Assembly: GCA_022496805.1 (NCBI GenBank)
Contig: CM040106.1
Location: forward strand, 5,394,001 to 5,458,000
Source: Pohlia nutans
Taxonomy: Eukaryota > Streptophyta > Bryopsida > Bryales > Mniaceae
Reading direction: 5' to 3'
Length of the DNA: 64,000 nt
Below the pieces are notes generated by a model, which was given only the letters and a program-made list of their open reading frames with translations, ran no database searches and had not been told where the DNA came from. The translations under genes were made by a program, and so were the position numbers. The first letter of the stretch is position 1. Every line of letters begins with the position of its first letter. This document shows positions 48,205 through 58,606 of this stretch, piece after piece.

Positions 48205-48478
48205 TATCGGCTGGCAGCCGATACTCTGCGTGGATTTCTGAACTTGTACTCACTCCTCTGTCGGCTGCCAGCCAATACACTAGGAAGTGCCTGACTCATC
48301 TTTCGTTCAAACACACGCTCTACCCTATCGGCTGCTAGCCGATACACAAGGAAGTGCCTGCATCACCATTCGCGCAATCACACGTCCTCCAGTATTAGCT
48401 GCCAGCCGATACACTTGGGAGACTATAAATTACTATTCTCGCCGTCTGACACTCTCCTCTGTCGGCTGCCAGCCGATA
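48205..48478. promoter_or_regulatory. Five palindromes in about 270 bp before the plus-strand gene set of element B
   Basis: Copies start at 48205, 48259, 48326, 48393 and 48460; the spacings are 54, 67, 67 and 67 bp. Short shared flanks such as 'aggaagtgcctg' show that part of the array arose by tandem duplication. It ends about 87 bp before the ATG at 48565. The regular spacing suggests an array of protein-binding sites; this is inference. Confidence 0.55.
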
Positions 48479-48564
48479 CCAGTATGAAGAGGTCATTTGC
48501 AGCTGCAATGGACTCACAGCCTTTTGCTTCATGTATGAAGAATGGTGGCTCCGGCCAATAGAAG

Positions 48565-48960
48565 ATGGAAAAAGGAGTTGTTGTTGCACTGAATCATGCC
48601 GTCCTATACTATGCCGGACGTGTTGTTATAAATGGAGTAGACTCTCGAGATTCGATACTTCTGAGTGTACGTGTGCTGGATGTATCGGACTCTATTGAGA
48701 TGATCCTTCCATTTCTAGTTGAAGACATCAAATACCTAAGTCAAACTGTGGGAAAGAGCATTGTATGGGAAGACAGATTCGTTAGACCTTTTGCGGAGGA
48801 CATTAACGCAATTTGCACTCCCATTGCCCGGCAGGCGATACATGTGATGGCTGGGGAGAAATCCATTGACCGATTTCTAATGCTCTCCATGAACATGGCG
48901 GTCACATTTCTTCATGCTGGTGTCAGTGTGATCATTGAATGCTCACCCAAAGGAAGTTAG
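48565..48960 (+). CDS. Unrecognised 131-residue ORF of element B
   Basis: Starts with the first ATG after the palindrome array and is open to TAG at 48958. The N-terminal half is hydrophobic/mixed (LYYAGRVVINGVDSRDSIL, MILPFLVEDIKYL); the middle has VWEDRFVRPFAEDINAIC. Composition and length suggest a real protein or first exon. It lies on the same strand as, and just upstream of, the DUF7869-type gene and could be its 5' exon or a separate small gene. No homology is recognised. Confidence 0.4.
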   Translation: MEKGVVVALNHAVLYYAGRVVINGVDSRDSILLSVRVLDVSDSIEMILPFLVEDIKYLSQTVGKSIVWEDRFVRPFAEDINAICTPIARQAIHVMAGEKSIDRFLMLSMNMAVTFLHAGVSVIIECSPKGS

Positions 48961-49098
48961 GAGGGCTTCCTAGTCCTGCACAGTTTCTTTGTCGTGGTGC
49001 AGTTGATCATTGTCCACTGTGACTTCCATTAACTCACAGCTTATAAAGACGACGACAACTCTCAAACTGTCTTTGGAGAATGCCTTCGTCACAACGTC

Positions 49099-52000
49099 AT
49101 GTGGAGTGGATACAAGGTCAGGCCTGCGGAACTTGCGGACCCCTCCGCTCTAGTGCGTTGTGGTGTCAGCTGCCAGCCGTTACATCCGTGTTCAAAGGAG
49201 GTCGACGAGGAAGCTAGCCATGTTCGACGTACGAATGAATTCCCTCCCGGAGAAGGCTATGGCAGTTCTAAAAACGCTCATGCAAGCAAGCGTGACCTCG
49301 ATTGTGGGCGTGGTTTGTCCTTGGGATCCGCTTCGGAGTTGCAACCGCCCAACTTAGACAATGGCCATAACCTTGATGATGTCAGTGATGATCTTGACCT
49401 GCCTCCTGAGATTGGGAATAGCTCTAGTTTCAGAGATGACAGTGGAGGCAGTGAGATTGTAGGAGGACAAAGTGTTGCCAGTGTAGCTAGCGATAGCGCC
49501 GCTATTAGTCGTGATGCCAGGCTGCCATACCCTGATCACCACCTCTAGAGGCATAAATACATTGAGCTACTCAACGAGGATCAGATAGTGTTTGGCCAAG
49601 CAATGATTCAAGTATGCCTTCCTGAGGAGGCGTGCGATGAGAACATTCTAGCCGATACCGACGTGGGTGTTATGTTCATGTCCGAGCACGAGTCCCTCCA
49701 GATGACCATGATGCGCTGGCCATTGAGCTGTACTAGATTAGACGGTGGGCAACTTCTATCCGAGATCATCATGCTCTGCTCTAATGCTGCTAATATGGTG
49801 GAATCTGAGGATGGAGGATTCCAACGGATTCCCAAGAATCCTTACCGCTTGGTGCGTCGGAAACTCTTGCCCAAAGAACTAACTCCTATATCCAAACTGA
49901 AGCATAAGACATCGGAAGTGGAGGTTCGGAAGGTCCGCTCACAAGGTTGTTGTAGGAATAGATGCTGTCAGGCGTTTCCATTGGAGGAGACCAGGAATCT
50001 CCCGCCGAAAGTTCTATTCCGCCTCATTTGAGGCAAGGAGGGAGAGTGCTTACGTTGTACAGTGTTAGCTTCATGCAGGTCCGTTGAGGGGAAGGTGGTT
50101 TATCACTCTTGCCAATATTGATGTCTGTGAGAAAGCATGGTATGTCATTCACAGAGTCTCAAAATCCGCATACCACGTGTACAAGAATGTTGCGGTGGAC
50201 GAATGTGTTAGCAGGTCTCACGGTAACTCTAGAGTTGTTCGAGCTTGTCTCCACACAATTCAAGCCAAGGCAAATTTACAGAATATCATTGATCAGAACT
50301 CTGACAAGATGCCGAATGAGTTCAGACTCGTAGCCATCAAATGAATGGATAATTTGAAGGTTGTGCTGTCCGCCATGAATTGGAACCTCATGCTTGTGGC
50401 ATTGTATCGGCTGGCAGCCAATACGGTCGAACTCATTTTCCCTGAATAAATTCTCGTGGCCTTCTGGTCGTCGTACCACTCTGTATCGGCTGCCAGCTGA
50501 TACGATTTCTGCCATCTTGAACTGACTCGTCCATTGTGGTTGCGTTCGAAGTGAATGAAAAGTGCAAACGTAGGCCTGTCTCGCAATCGACCATCAGTCA
50601 GCTTCGAAAGAATCACTTCAAAAATGTCAAAGTCAAAGCTATTGGGAGCGACTTCTCAAAGTGCACCGAGTGTGACTTTCTCGTTGAATGCATTTCCAAA
50701 TACCCGAGAGGATGTGATGACTGGCAGTCCTTGGTGGATGATAGAGATCGTCATCTAAATTATCAAAGGGCCTGTTGAAATATATACGCCGGTTGGAGTA
50801 CTCAATCTGTGAAGAATCCGTCCGAGTTTCTCTGTATTATTCACGACAAGATGGATACAACTAAGATGGCTATTCCCATAATGCAACGTATTACTAAGGC
50901 CACTACAGGACTTGGCCATATTCCCATCTCTTGCACTGGCATGTTGACGCATAGCCATGGTGACGGTGCGTACCCACATTATACGAAAGCACTCTGCTCG
51001 AGCGACTCCAACTTCACTATTTCCTCTCTGTGTCGGGTATTGCCAGCATTGAAGCGACCACCTGTCTCAGAGTCCCGTGAGTTTCTCCTACTCCCCCAAG
51101 TCTACGCACTTCGGCATGTCCCTCAATTTCTTTCTTTGGATGTCTGAGGTCAGCGTTTGAGCATGTATCGGCTGCCGGACGATACGCTTCCAGCTCTCTT
51201 CGACTGACTTGTTTACTGTAGTCTCATTCCAGATGAATTGTTTCCTACTCCTCCTCAAAATAGTTTCTTCCAGTGCTCCTACACAGAAAGTCAAGGTGTT
51301 AATCGTCCATTCTTCTTGCTTCATGTCATCCAACGCCACCACCGAGTCTTGGACGCCCAGCGTTACGACTACCCCGGAAGCTATTTCTGCAGCTTGACAA
51401 TTCAGCCAAAGATGATAAAAATCGTTTCCTGATGGCCTTTGCTCATTGTTAATAGCTTGACGCATCTTCAAGGAAGTGACCGTTGGATTCTTGATTGTGA
51501 GTCATACTCATGAGGATATTGACGCGCACTTCAGCTATTTCTCCAAGCTAATCAAGAGGAAGAATACATACGTCCTTGGAGATCTCATGAAGGCTTTCAT
51601 GGACTCCCAGAAGACGGTAGCCTTCATTCCAAAATTTGTTCAAGAAGTTGGTGATTTCAAGTCGTACGTGAAGGACTTCCACCATGATGGTGTTAACAAG
51701 ATTGTCGAACTCGGCGATAAGCACCTCTTCAAGTTCTACATTGAAGAAGACGGAGATGATCATGGTTGGCCTGCTATTCGATATAAAATGCACGCGACTC
51801 ATTCATCGTGGCTTCCTCCTGAGCCTGCAGTCAAAATGTGGACCGCTGACGACCAAGGGAGATTGCGATTGTCATTTGGTGACCTTGCTCCTGTTCCTCT
51901 TAAGCCATAATGGGAGATGTCGAGGTCAATTCTAGAAAGCGGAATGTTGAGAAGGAGCAAGCGAGGGCCAATGAATGCATGGAGAAACAATGCTACATAA

Positions 52001-52719
52001 AGAATGGCATTGCAAAATATGTTGAGATTTGGAAGACTCGTATGGCACACAATAGGAGATATTCTGAGGAGATGCCTAGATGCATAGCGTATTAGGAGCG
52101 AATCCATGCTGAAATCAACAAATCCTTGCGAGTGACTCCTTCTACTCTTGTCGAAGGATTTTGGCCAAATTCTGATTGTGTGCGTGATCATGCTCGCATC
52201 AACGTAGAATCTGTCTCTACTCTAAACAATCCAGAGGACGTTACCCCCGAGGATCATGTTGACACATTCTCATACTGTGGTCCTGCAAAGGATCGACGGA
52301 GATTGACCTTCAATCTCTTTCACGACGTGCTATTAGGGGACTTTGTGCTCTGTCACCCTAGCGACAATCATTACCTACCTGTGTGGCTTAGCCGAGTGCT
52401 TGAGCGTGTTGACCTGAACCCGGGCCCAAGCTATGGTAACTTGAAGGTAGAATGGTAGATACCTATGAAAGCCAAGAAGAATCGAAATTCAGTCATTGCT
52501 AGGGTATGCTGGACGCGCCATTCGCAGATGGAGCCTTGTCTTCCTCAAGCTGTTCGCGTTTGTATTGTCATGTTCTCTCACAAGATGCCTTTGCATGCAA
52601 TGAAGGGGTCTCCAGCTACTCACGTTATCCGTGAAGCCTCTGTCGGAGCTGCTCTGGCTAACTTGGAGGCTGCTGGCGTCGTAATGGGTCGAGACGTTGA
52701 CAATGACGCAGAGGAATAA
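49099..52719 (+). pseudogene. DUF7869-type transposase candidate of element B
   Basis: Read across frames: acidic Ser-rich N-terminus (49099-49548); a Cys-rich patch GCCRNRCCQAFPLEETRNL (about 49945-50000), then 50108-50340 with IDVCEKAWYVIHRV and SHGN; a Cys pair KCTECDF near 50660; CIIHDKMDTTKM near 50833; GHIPISCTGMLTHSHGDGAYPHY near 50915; KLFLQLDNSAKDDKNRF near 51375; VSHTHEDIDAHFSYFSKLI near 51499; GWPAIRYKMHATHSSWLPPEP near 51763; C-terminal domain 51910-52719. The blocks HDKMD, QLDN and HTHEDID are the signature of the DUF7869 family and could be acidic catalytic motifs of an RNase H fold. Lesions: frameshift near 51450, TAA at 51908-51910 with a 1-bp deletion relative to A, TAG near 52093 and TAG near 52456. 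Confidence 0.65.
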
Positions 52720-53426
52720 AATACCAGGTGTTGGCCGCCGGCCGATACTTCTTGCCTCACGCCATATGTCTTCCTCAAGTAGTTCACGTTAGTATTGGTA
52801 TTTTCTCTCGCAAGATGCCTTCGCATGCAATTCCAGTTACTCCCGTTATGCTTGAAGCATCTGTCGCAGCTACTGTGGCTATCTCGGAGACTAGTGGCGT
52901 CGTTTTGGATAAAGACTTTGACAATGATGCAGAGGAATAAGCTACCATGTGTCGGCCGCCGGCCGATACCTCTTGCCTCATACCGTAACTATTTTTATAT
53001 CGTCCCACTGCTCCCAAATCTTCATAATGGTAACCTACCTCTGTTCGCAGATTGCTTTGCTACTAACATAAAAAAATTTAATCTGCATTTTATATGAAAT
53101 GTTTGATGTTTGTAATATGTGAATGTTGTCATGTATAATTTCTATGGTTGGATTTCATCAAATGCATTTTGAATATTTGTAAATGAATTCTAAGAGAAAT
53201 GTTTTGAATGTTCACTTGAAGTACATCATAATATACAATTATATTTTGTGTTGAACTACGTTTTTATCACTTATAAGTGAGAAGTTCTACACTTCGGTAG
53301 AGGATGCGGTCATATAGGGTTTATAATTTTTCCAAATCTCAATTCATACGAAGCTAGATAAGAATAATGTAGACTTGATAGTTAAAATGAAACTCATGTC
53401 CAATGGGCATTTAAATATTTGGATTT

Positions 53427-54008
53427 GTGAGCTTCTTCTCTTTTACCATTCACTACTTTCCCTCTCTCATTCACCTCCCTTGTTTTTCTTGTTCATCACC
53501 ACGCCTCCTCCATATCTTCTGCAAAGCCTTCTCCATAGATTCTAGACTCCCTTCCTATGCACATCCACCTCTCCCTCCTCATCTTGTGTGTTTGGGCGTA
53601 TTGACTGGGTACTTGTGGTTTGTTTACAATTCTACGGCTTGTGTCTACAGAACTCTTCCTTGTCAACCGCTGTTGCGAGGGCTTGTTAGTGGCGATGATT
53701 AGTACTGGAACTACAACTGTAGCTTAGAGATGTCACGACTGGAGGCTCATTTTGGCATTGCATGGGATAATGTGGCAGACCTTGTGAATCGTCCATCCAC
53801 AGATTTACTTCGCGACGTGGCGGTGATAAACGAGGATTGCGGGTGCATGCTCCTTGAGTTTTGCAATTTTTCTTTCACAACATCGACTGAAAGCACGAGG
53901 AACAAAGTCATTGAGATATCATCGGATACATCTCTCTACGTCACGGCGCAGAACGATGTGGTTGGAGTTTCGAATACCGCATTGGTCGGGAGCAACCGCC
54001 AATCTTAG
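53427..54008 (+). pseudogene. Protein X of element B, damaged
   Basis: Homologous over its length to the intact ORF at 31475-32086. Two lesions stand out by comparison: the position of the start ATG reads ATA (CCATAGATTC near 53533; copy A has CCATGGATTC), and there is an in-frame TAG at 53700-53702 just before YWNYNCSLEM. The Cys cluster is kept as DCGCMLLEFCNF. It lies near the right end of the element, downstream of and on the same strand as the DUF7869-type gene. Confidence 0.6.
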
Positions 54009-54656
54009 TTTTCACATTGGCAGCACCTCCCGGAAATTTCATTTGGCGGCGGGTTTTGAGAAAGTAGCGGCGAGACTTTGGTTAGCACTTGTTTTAGTTT
54101 CGCCCTGTTCATAGCGGTATTGCAAATTTTTTGGCACCAAGGTTTTAGAATTGTGAAGATATGAAGTAGTGTATGTGTTTTGTTGGCCAGCTTGGTGGCC
54201 ATAGCTCACTGGTCAGAATCATGTAGAAATGTTTAATACTACCAATGTCGGCTGCCAACCGATACCTCTAGCCTGCAGGCTATAGATCGGCGAATAGCTT
54301 GCAAAATTCCTTTGACTTTAGTCCAAAAATAGCCAATTTGGGGTCATAAATTTAATCAACACAAAAACTTCAAAAATCACCACATTAAGAGTATCTCATT
54401 TTGGATGTTGAATCCAACTGTGTATCGGCTGCCGGCCGATACCTGTTTACCAGTCTTTCAATTTGGTCGTAGGGGACTATCTTGTATGTCTTATTCAAAT
54501 TGAGCTGTGCTGCTCATGGACATGTACAGACATCAACTCATTATGCGAGGGAATTTCCTTTCCCATATGAGCTTCAATTGTATGATTGGTATATATGGAC
54601 TGTGTTTGCACTCATCTGCTCCCTGAATTGGATTTTCTTGGGGTGATCATTGCCAA

Positions 54657-54700
54657 ATGTTTAGGGTTTAGGGTTTAGGATTTAGGGTTTAGAGTATAGG
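54657..54700. repeat. Plant telomere-type TTTAGGG repeats in element B
   Basis: About five TTTAGGG/TTTAGGA units lie about 0.3 kb from the right end, mirrored by the block at 30981-31023 in element A. Confidence 0.85.
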
Positions 54701-54973
54701 TTAATTTAGAAATAATAGTGTTGTAGGCCTGCCGACACTTTTTTTTCACTTGTTGGCCTTAGTTTTCACTACATTAATTGTTTTAATGGGCTTGGTTTCT
54801 GTAAAGAATGTGTTGGCGGGCTATCAATACTATTCTATGAAAATGTTCATAATTTGTTTGAATTTCTTCATATTCAAGTGTTTTCTAAATTTGACTACCT
54901 CACTTTGGGCATTATCTACAAATTTTGGACATATTTCACCGTCATAAAATTGTATGAATTTGTCCATAATTAG

Positions 54974-55005
54974 CACCATAGTCCATAATAAGTTAAATAT
55001 CAGTT
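54974..55005 (-). repeat. Right terminal inverted repeat of element B
   Basis: Inverted partner of 40137-40168. Similarity to the element A end continues inward for kilobases but stops sharply outward after CAGTT at 55005. Confidence 0.8.
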
Positions 55006-55484
55006 AACATTACTTTTGTTTTCTACCAAACGCTTCATCCTAAGCGTGTAAACACCCTGCGAAGCTGCAATTGTAAAAGTTGATCGTGCTTGCAATTGAA
55101 GGATACAAAGAACTGCAAGAATGTAAAAAGAATAATAAAAAATTAAACAAAAAAAATTAAAAATTAAATAAAATTCAATGCGGGAAATCAAAAGTACATT
55201 GATAGAGAACGTCTCTGGAAAGGTTATGCAACATTGCCGATGCACAATTGCACTAGTATGTTTTATCATTTCATTGCATTTTTATATTAATATGTGTGCT
55301 TGGAGCTTTGATGTTTGTGCATACCTACTTGTTCAAAAAACAAAGTGACTTTGAAGAAATACAATATAATATACGATACCTTGTCCTAAAACCATACCAT
55401 GTCCTTTATTATCGTGCTATGGCAAGAACCGATACGCAAAATTGCCCCAATTGGTAGCTACTCGGTAATCAGTACCGGAGGGTA

Positions 55485-55850
55485 TGTTAGCTACCGAGGA
55501 GGAGAAGTAGAGGGAAATTCAATAAGACAGAATTCAAAACTAGCTCCGTAATCAGAAAACCGAGAAGAAGGTAAGCTAATCAGAGAGTGGAAATCCAAGT
55601 AGAAGACTGTTCGGTAGACACAGAATCAAAAGAAAGTACTTCAGACAAAGATATCAAGTATCTTGGAAAATGTGGCGTGCCAATGAGTTTGGCTCTATTG
55701 CTTTTATACCACAATACAACCAGATGTAACAGTTAGGTCAGATCGGTAAAAAAGTGTTTCCTAGATCTACCTGCAGGGGTAGCTTGGAAAATTACCGGGA
55801 TGAAACTCAGACCAGTAAACCTACCGGTAGCTCCTAATTTATGGTTAACA
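55485..55850 (-). repeat. Putative 3' LTR of the gypsy element
   Basis: It begins TG and ends CA in both readings, and a purine tract adjoins its start. There is no second LTR in the window to confirm the borders. Similar 'ggtagctac' words continue to about 55450, so the left border could lie further out. Confidence 0.5.
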
Positions 55851-56199
55851 CTATCCCCCCTCTAAACTAAATTCACACCTGGAACTTGTTAAAATACATT
55901 TGGTACAAAACTTAAAACCATAGGGATTCTATTCGGCGGCAGCGGGCCAAGTACGTGTCACGCGGTGGAAGTGTAATTCATCCTCTTCAGACTCGGAATG
56001 CAGTACGGTAACTTGGCTATTGATACGCGGTCTGCTAGGGGGTCCCAATAGATGGCGTGATCACATTACCTGGCTTAGCCGCCATGGGGCTGAGGAGGTT
56101 TTCGTGGAACGATTGGTTGAAGTAGGATGAGTCGAATCTATCGAACGGTAACGGCGGGACTTGGATTGGTCCTGAGAGCGTCCGAGTCGGCAGTTAAAT

Positions 56200-58434
56200 G
56201 ATATTGGTGTCGGTACAGCGGCTCAGAGATGCGTCATCTTCGTTGAAATCCAGATGAGCGTGTCAGTAGCATTGAAGCATTTGGTACGTAATTTTTAGCG
56301 CCATCGCGTAGTTCTCCCTCTGGTCCTTTGTCTTCGTGAGGTCGGTAACCAGGCTTGGAATCTCGGTAGAAAGAGCTGCAACGTTGGCTGACTCGTTCTG
56401 GAGGGTGTTCCGGAGTGGGTTGATGGTGAGCTTGTTCATGCCCTTCTCGGTTTTGAGATGATCTCGGTCCGCGGTGACGGCATTCTATAGGATCTGCTGG
56501 CCGTCAAATTGCTTCGTATGGGCCTCCAAGTCGATGCTGAATTGTTCGCGTTCGCTCCGTATCCGAGCGAGGTCGGTAGTGCGCTGTCGTGCTTCGGCCG
56601 TGGCGGTGTCCAGTTGCTCCTCGAGCTCGATAATCCAAGCGTATGCTTGGTGGACGTGGCGCTGATGAGCCTCTCGATCAAAGATGGTGAGGTCGTGAAC
56701 TTGAGCCTCCACCTCGGTCAGTTCCTGTGACATGTTCCCGGCAGTGCGGCGGAAGAAACTTACATTGTCTTCCTGTTTGCGTGGTGCGTTGGGGAGACTA
56801 TCCGGTAGGTTGGCGTTGAGTATGCGGGTGGTCAGAGTGGGGGGGGGGAGGATGACAGTGGCGGCGCATGCAGCTGTGGAACCTGAATACTGGTAGTACG
56901 AGGTAAAATGGTAGGGCGCATACCCAGGGTCGGTAGTGGCAGAAACAGTGGCACTGCCCGCACCGGTGGTTGTGCCCGAGCTAATGTCCCCTGTAGAATC
57001 TCGCGAATGATCTCCGGGCTGTCCTTGGTACTACCTTCGTGTGCCACGGACGCAATTGGCGGTGTTGGGGTTCGCCGGGGACGGAATTGGCGGCGTTGGG
57101 GTTTGCCGAGGAGGAGAGTGTGAGGAAGAAGAATCTCCGCCATGCTTGGTCGATGTCGTGCGTCGAGGGCGAGGATTCCTGCCAAATTCTTGCAAGGCGT
57201 CGGCTAAATCTGGGCGCTCCTTCCGTTTAAATTGAATGGAGGGTGAGAGCTGGCTGCTGTGGTGTCGGGATGCAATGCCGCAAGGGGTCGGTAGGGGAAG
57301 TGACGACTTCCGTTTGTCCGGGGAGTACCGATTGATGAGACCCGGGCAAGGTACCGAGGTAGGGGGACTTGTGGCCGGTGCGCGAACAGGCGCGGCTAGG
57401 ATAGTCGTGGTGGCGGTCACTTCAAGTCCATGGAGGAGTATGTCCTAGACTTTGGCCAAGAAACATGGGGGGGATCATTCCGAGCGGATTGTATGAAGCT
57501 CCTTCTGAAGCTGATCCAGCATGTAGCTTGCCGAGTTCCAAGTCGCGGTACCGGTAGTCGAGAGTATGTCGATGGTGAGAATCTCGACGAGACACTGATG
57601 AGACGTGTATGTCTGCTTCCTCTTGAAGTGAATACCTTGCAAAATGTCGTACTTTTGATGGCGCAACTGTGCCAAGCCTTGCAAAATGCTGCAACCCTCT
57701 GTGTCGACTCGGTGAGTGATCGGTAGTGACCCGGTACCGATGTTCCAGTAGTCGAATGTGGCCTTATTCGGGCTGGGGTTGACTTTCGTCGTCGTGCGGG
57801 TCGGTAGCTTAAAGATAGCGGTGATGTCTACCGGGGTGATGACGTAGGCCCTGCCGAGAACTTTGCCGATGATCAATAGCTGCGGAATGCTCTGCGTTGT
57901 ATTGACAAAGTTCTCCACGACGTCGATGCGGATTGGAGTTTGACCCGACGGTAGGTTGACAAAGACTTCAAGGTCGACTCGGTAAATCCACTTGCGTTCA
58001 CTTGGACTGTTGGCGGCGTGTTCTCTCCAAGCGACAATGTGGATCAGCAGGTGGCAGAAGATTTCCTTCCACCCTTCCGCTACCGAGATGCCTCGGGAAG
58101 TGTTGGAGGCCATGCGGCGACCGTCTACCGGTGTCTTCATCTGGCCTGTCATCCTGCAAAAATGCACACGGAGATGGCTTCGCTTTCTCTCTTGGAATGT
58201 AGAAGAAGGAGCGGCTAACAAGCAAGAGGGAGGGAGGACTCTAATCCGCGCTATTTGCCTCGGTCGAGTGTATCGGTGTCGGAGAACGGTAGCTACCGGC
58301 CGTGAAGGCTGCGGAAGAACGTAAGGAAAAAGAGACGGAGGGCGGAGGCGGAGAGCTAACCGAAAGGAAGAAAGAACCTTGGCGGCGGAAGGCGGCATGG
58401 TGAGGAAAGGATAAATAGGAGAAGAAAGAAACAA
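56200..58434 (-). pseudogene. Extra ORF downstream of gypsy pol
   Basis: 58434-57475 is 319 open codons: a basic Ser/Pro-rich start, then a folded-looking domain (GWKEIFCHLLIHIVAWREHA, YRVDLEVFVNLPSGQTPIRI, GKVLGRAYVITPVDITAIFKL). After a stop and frame changes it continues as a proline-rich linker (57420-56832). Then comes a coiled coil at 56733-56485 (ELTEVEAQVHDL, LEEQLDTATAEARQR), with coiled-coil sequence continuing to about 56280. Plant gypsy groups such as Athila/Tat carry an additional ORF in this place, often called env-like. I see no signal peptide or obvious transmembrane segment, so I do not call it an envelope. Confidence 0.5.
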
Positions 58435-58606
58435 TGAAATGAATGAAGACGGCGGCGGAGTGTAGAGAAAAGGAGTGTAGGCTAGGTTCGAAGGGTGGCG
58501 CGCCTAAGGGTTGGGAACTGCCGAACCTGGCTGTCGGGACGATTTTTTGCTCCGATGGTACCGGGGTAGGCGGTTTTGTGGGTCCTTGTTGTACCATTGG
58601 TGAGTA

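Larger units (their letters stand above)
31237..54441. repeat. Dispersed 19-bp palindrome family of elements A and B (35 copies)
   Basis: Consensus TATCGGCTGSCAGCCGATA: 9-bp arms around one central base, tolerating Y/R changes (TGTCGGCCGCCGGCCGATA form). Starts: 31237, 31311, 33182, 33411, 35001, 35748 in A. In B: 40462, 41209, 41564, 42665, 42694, 43137, 43453, 43689, 45242, 45288, 45892, 46844, 46878, 47004, 47067, 47256, 48205, 48259, 48326, 48393, 48460, 49164, 50405, 50484, 51166, 52729, 52950, 54246, 54423. Most B copies inside genes fall in short introns. All six A copies have partners at the matching place in B. Elsewhere in the window only weak relatives occur, near 16 kb. Confidence 0.9.
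40137..55005 (+). mobile_element. Element B: candidate full-length novel TIR DNA transposon, about 14.9 kb
   Basis: The termini are inverted repeats of 32 bp. The left (40137-40168) begins AACTGATATCTAACTAATTA; the right end (54974-55005) read on the minus strand begins AACTGATATTTAACTTATTA; 28 of 32 positions agree. AACA precedes the left end (40133-40136) and follows the right end (55006-55009), a possible 4-bp target duplication. Inside are two divergent gene sets: minus strand ParB-like/NIF/Z, plus strand DUF7869-like and X, separated at 46.9-48.5 kb by a palindrome-rich promoter region. Element A is a deletion derivative of the same family. Every recognisable gene here carries lesions, so this copy is probably dead. 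Confidence 0.8.

Noticed and set aside
31237..54441. A CRISPR array formed by the 19-bp palindromes
   Set aside because: The repeats are palindromic, irregularly spaced over kilobases, lie in introns of eukaryotic-type genes, and no Cas-like gene is present.
56832..58434. Calling the gypsy extra ORF an envelope gene
   Set aside because: No signal peptide, no obvious transmembrane helix and a coiled-coil tail; position alone is not enough.
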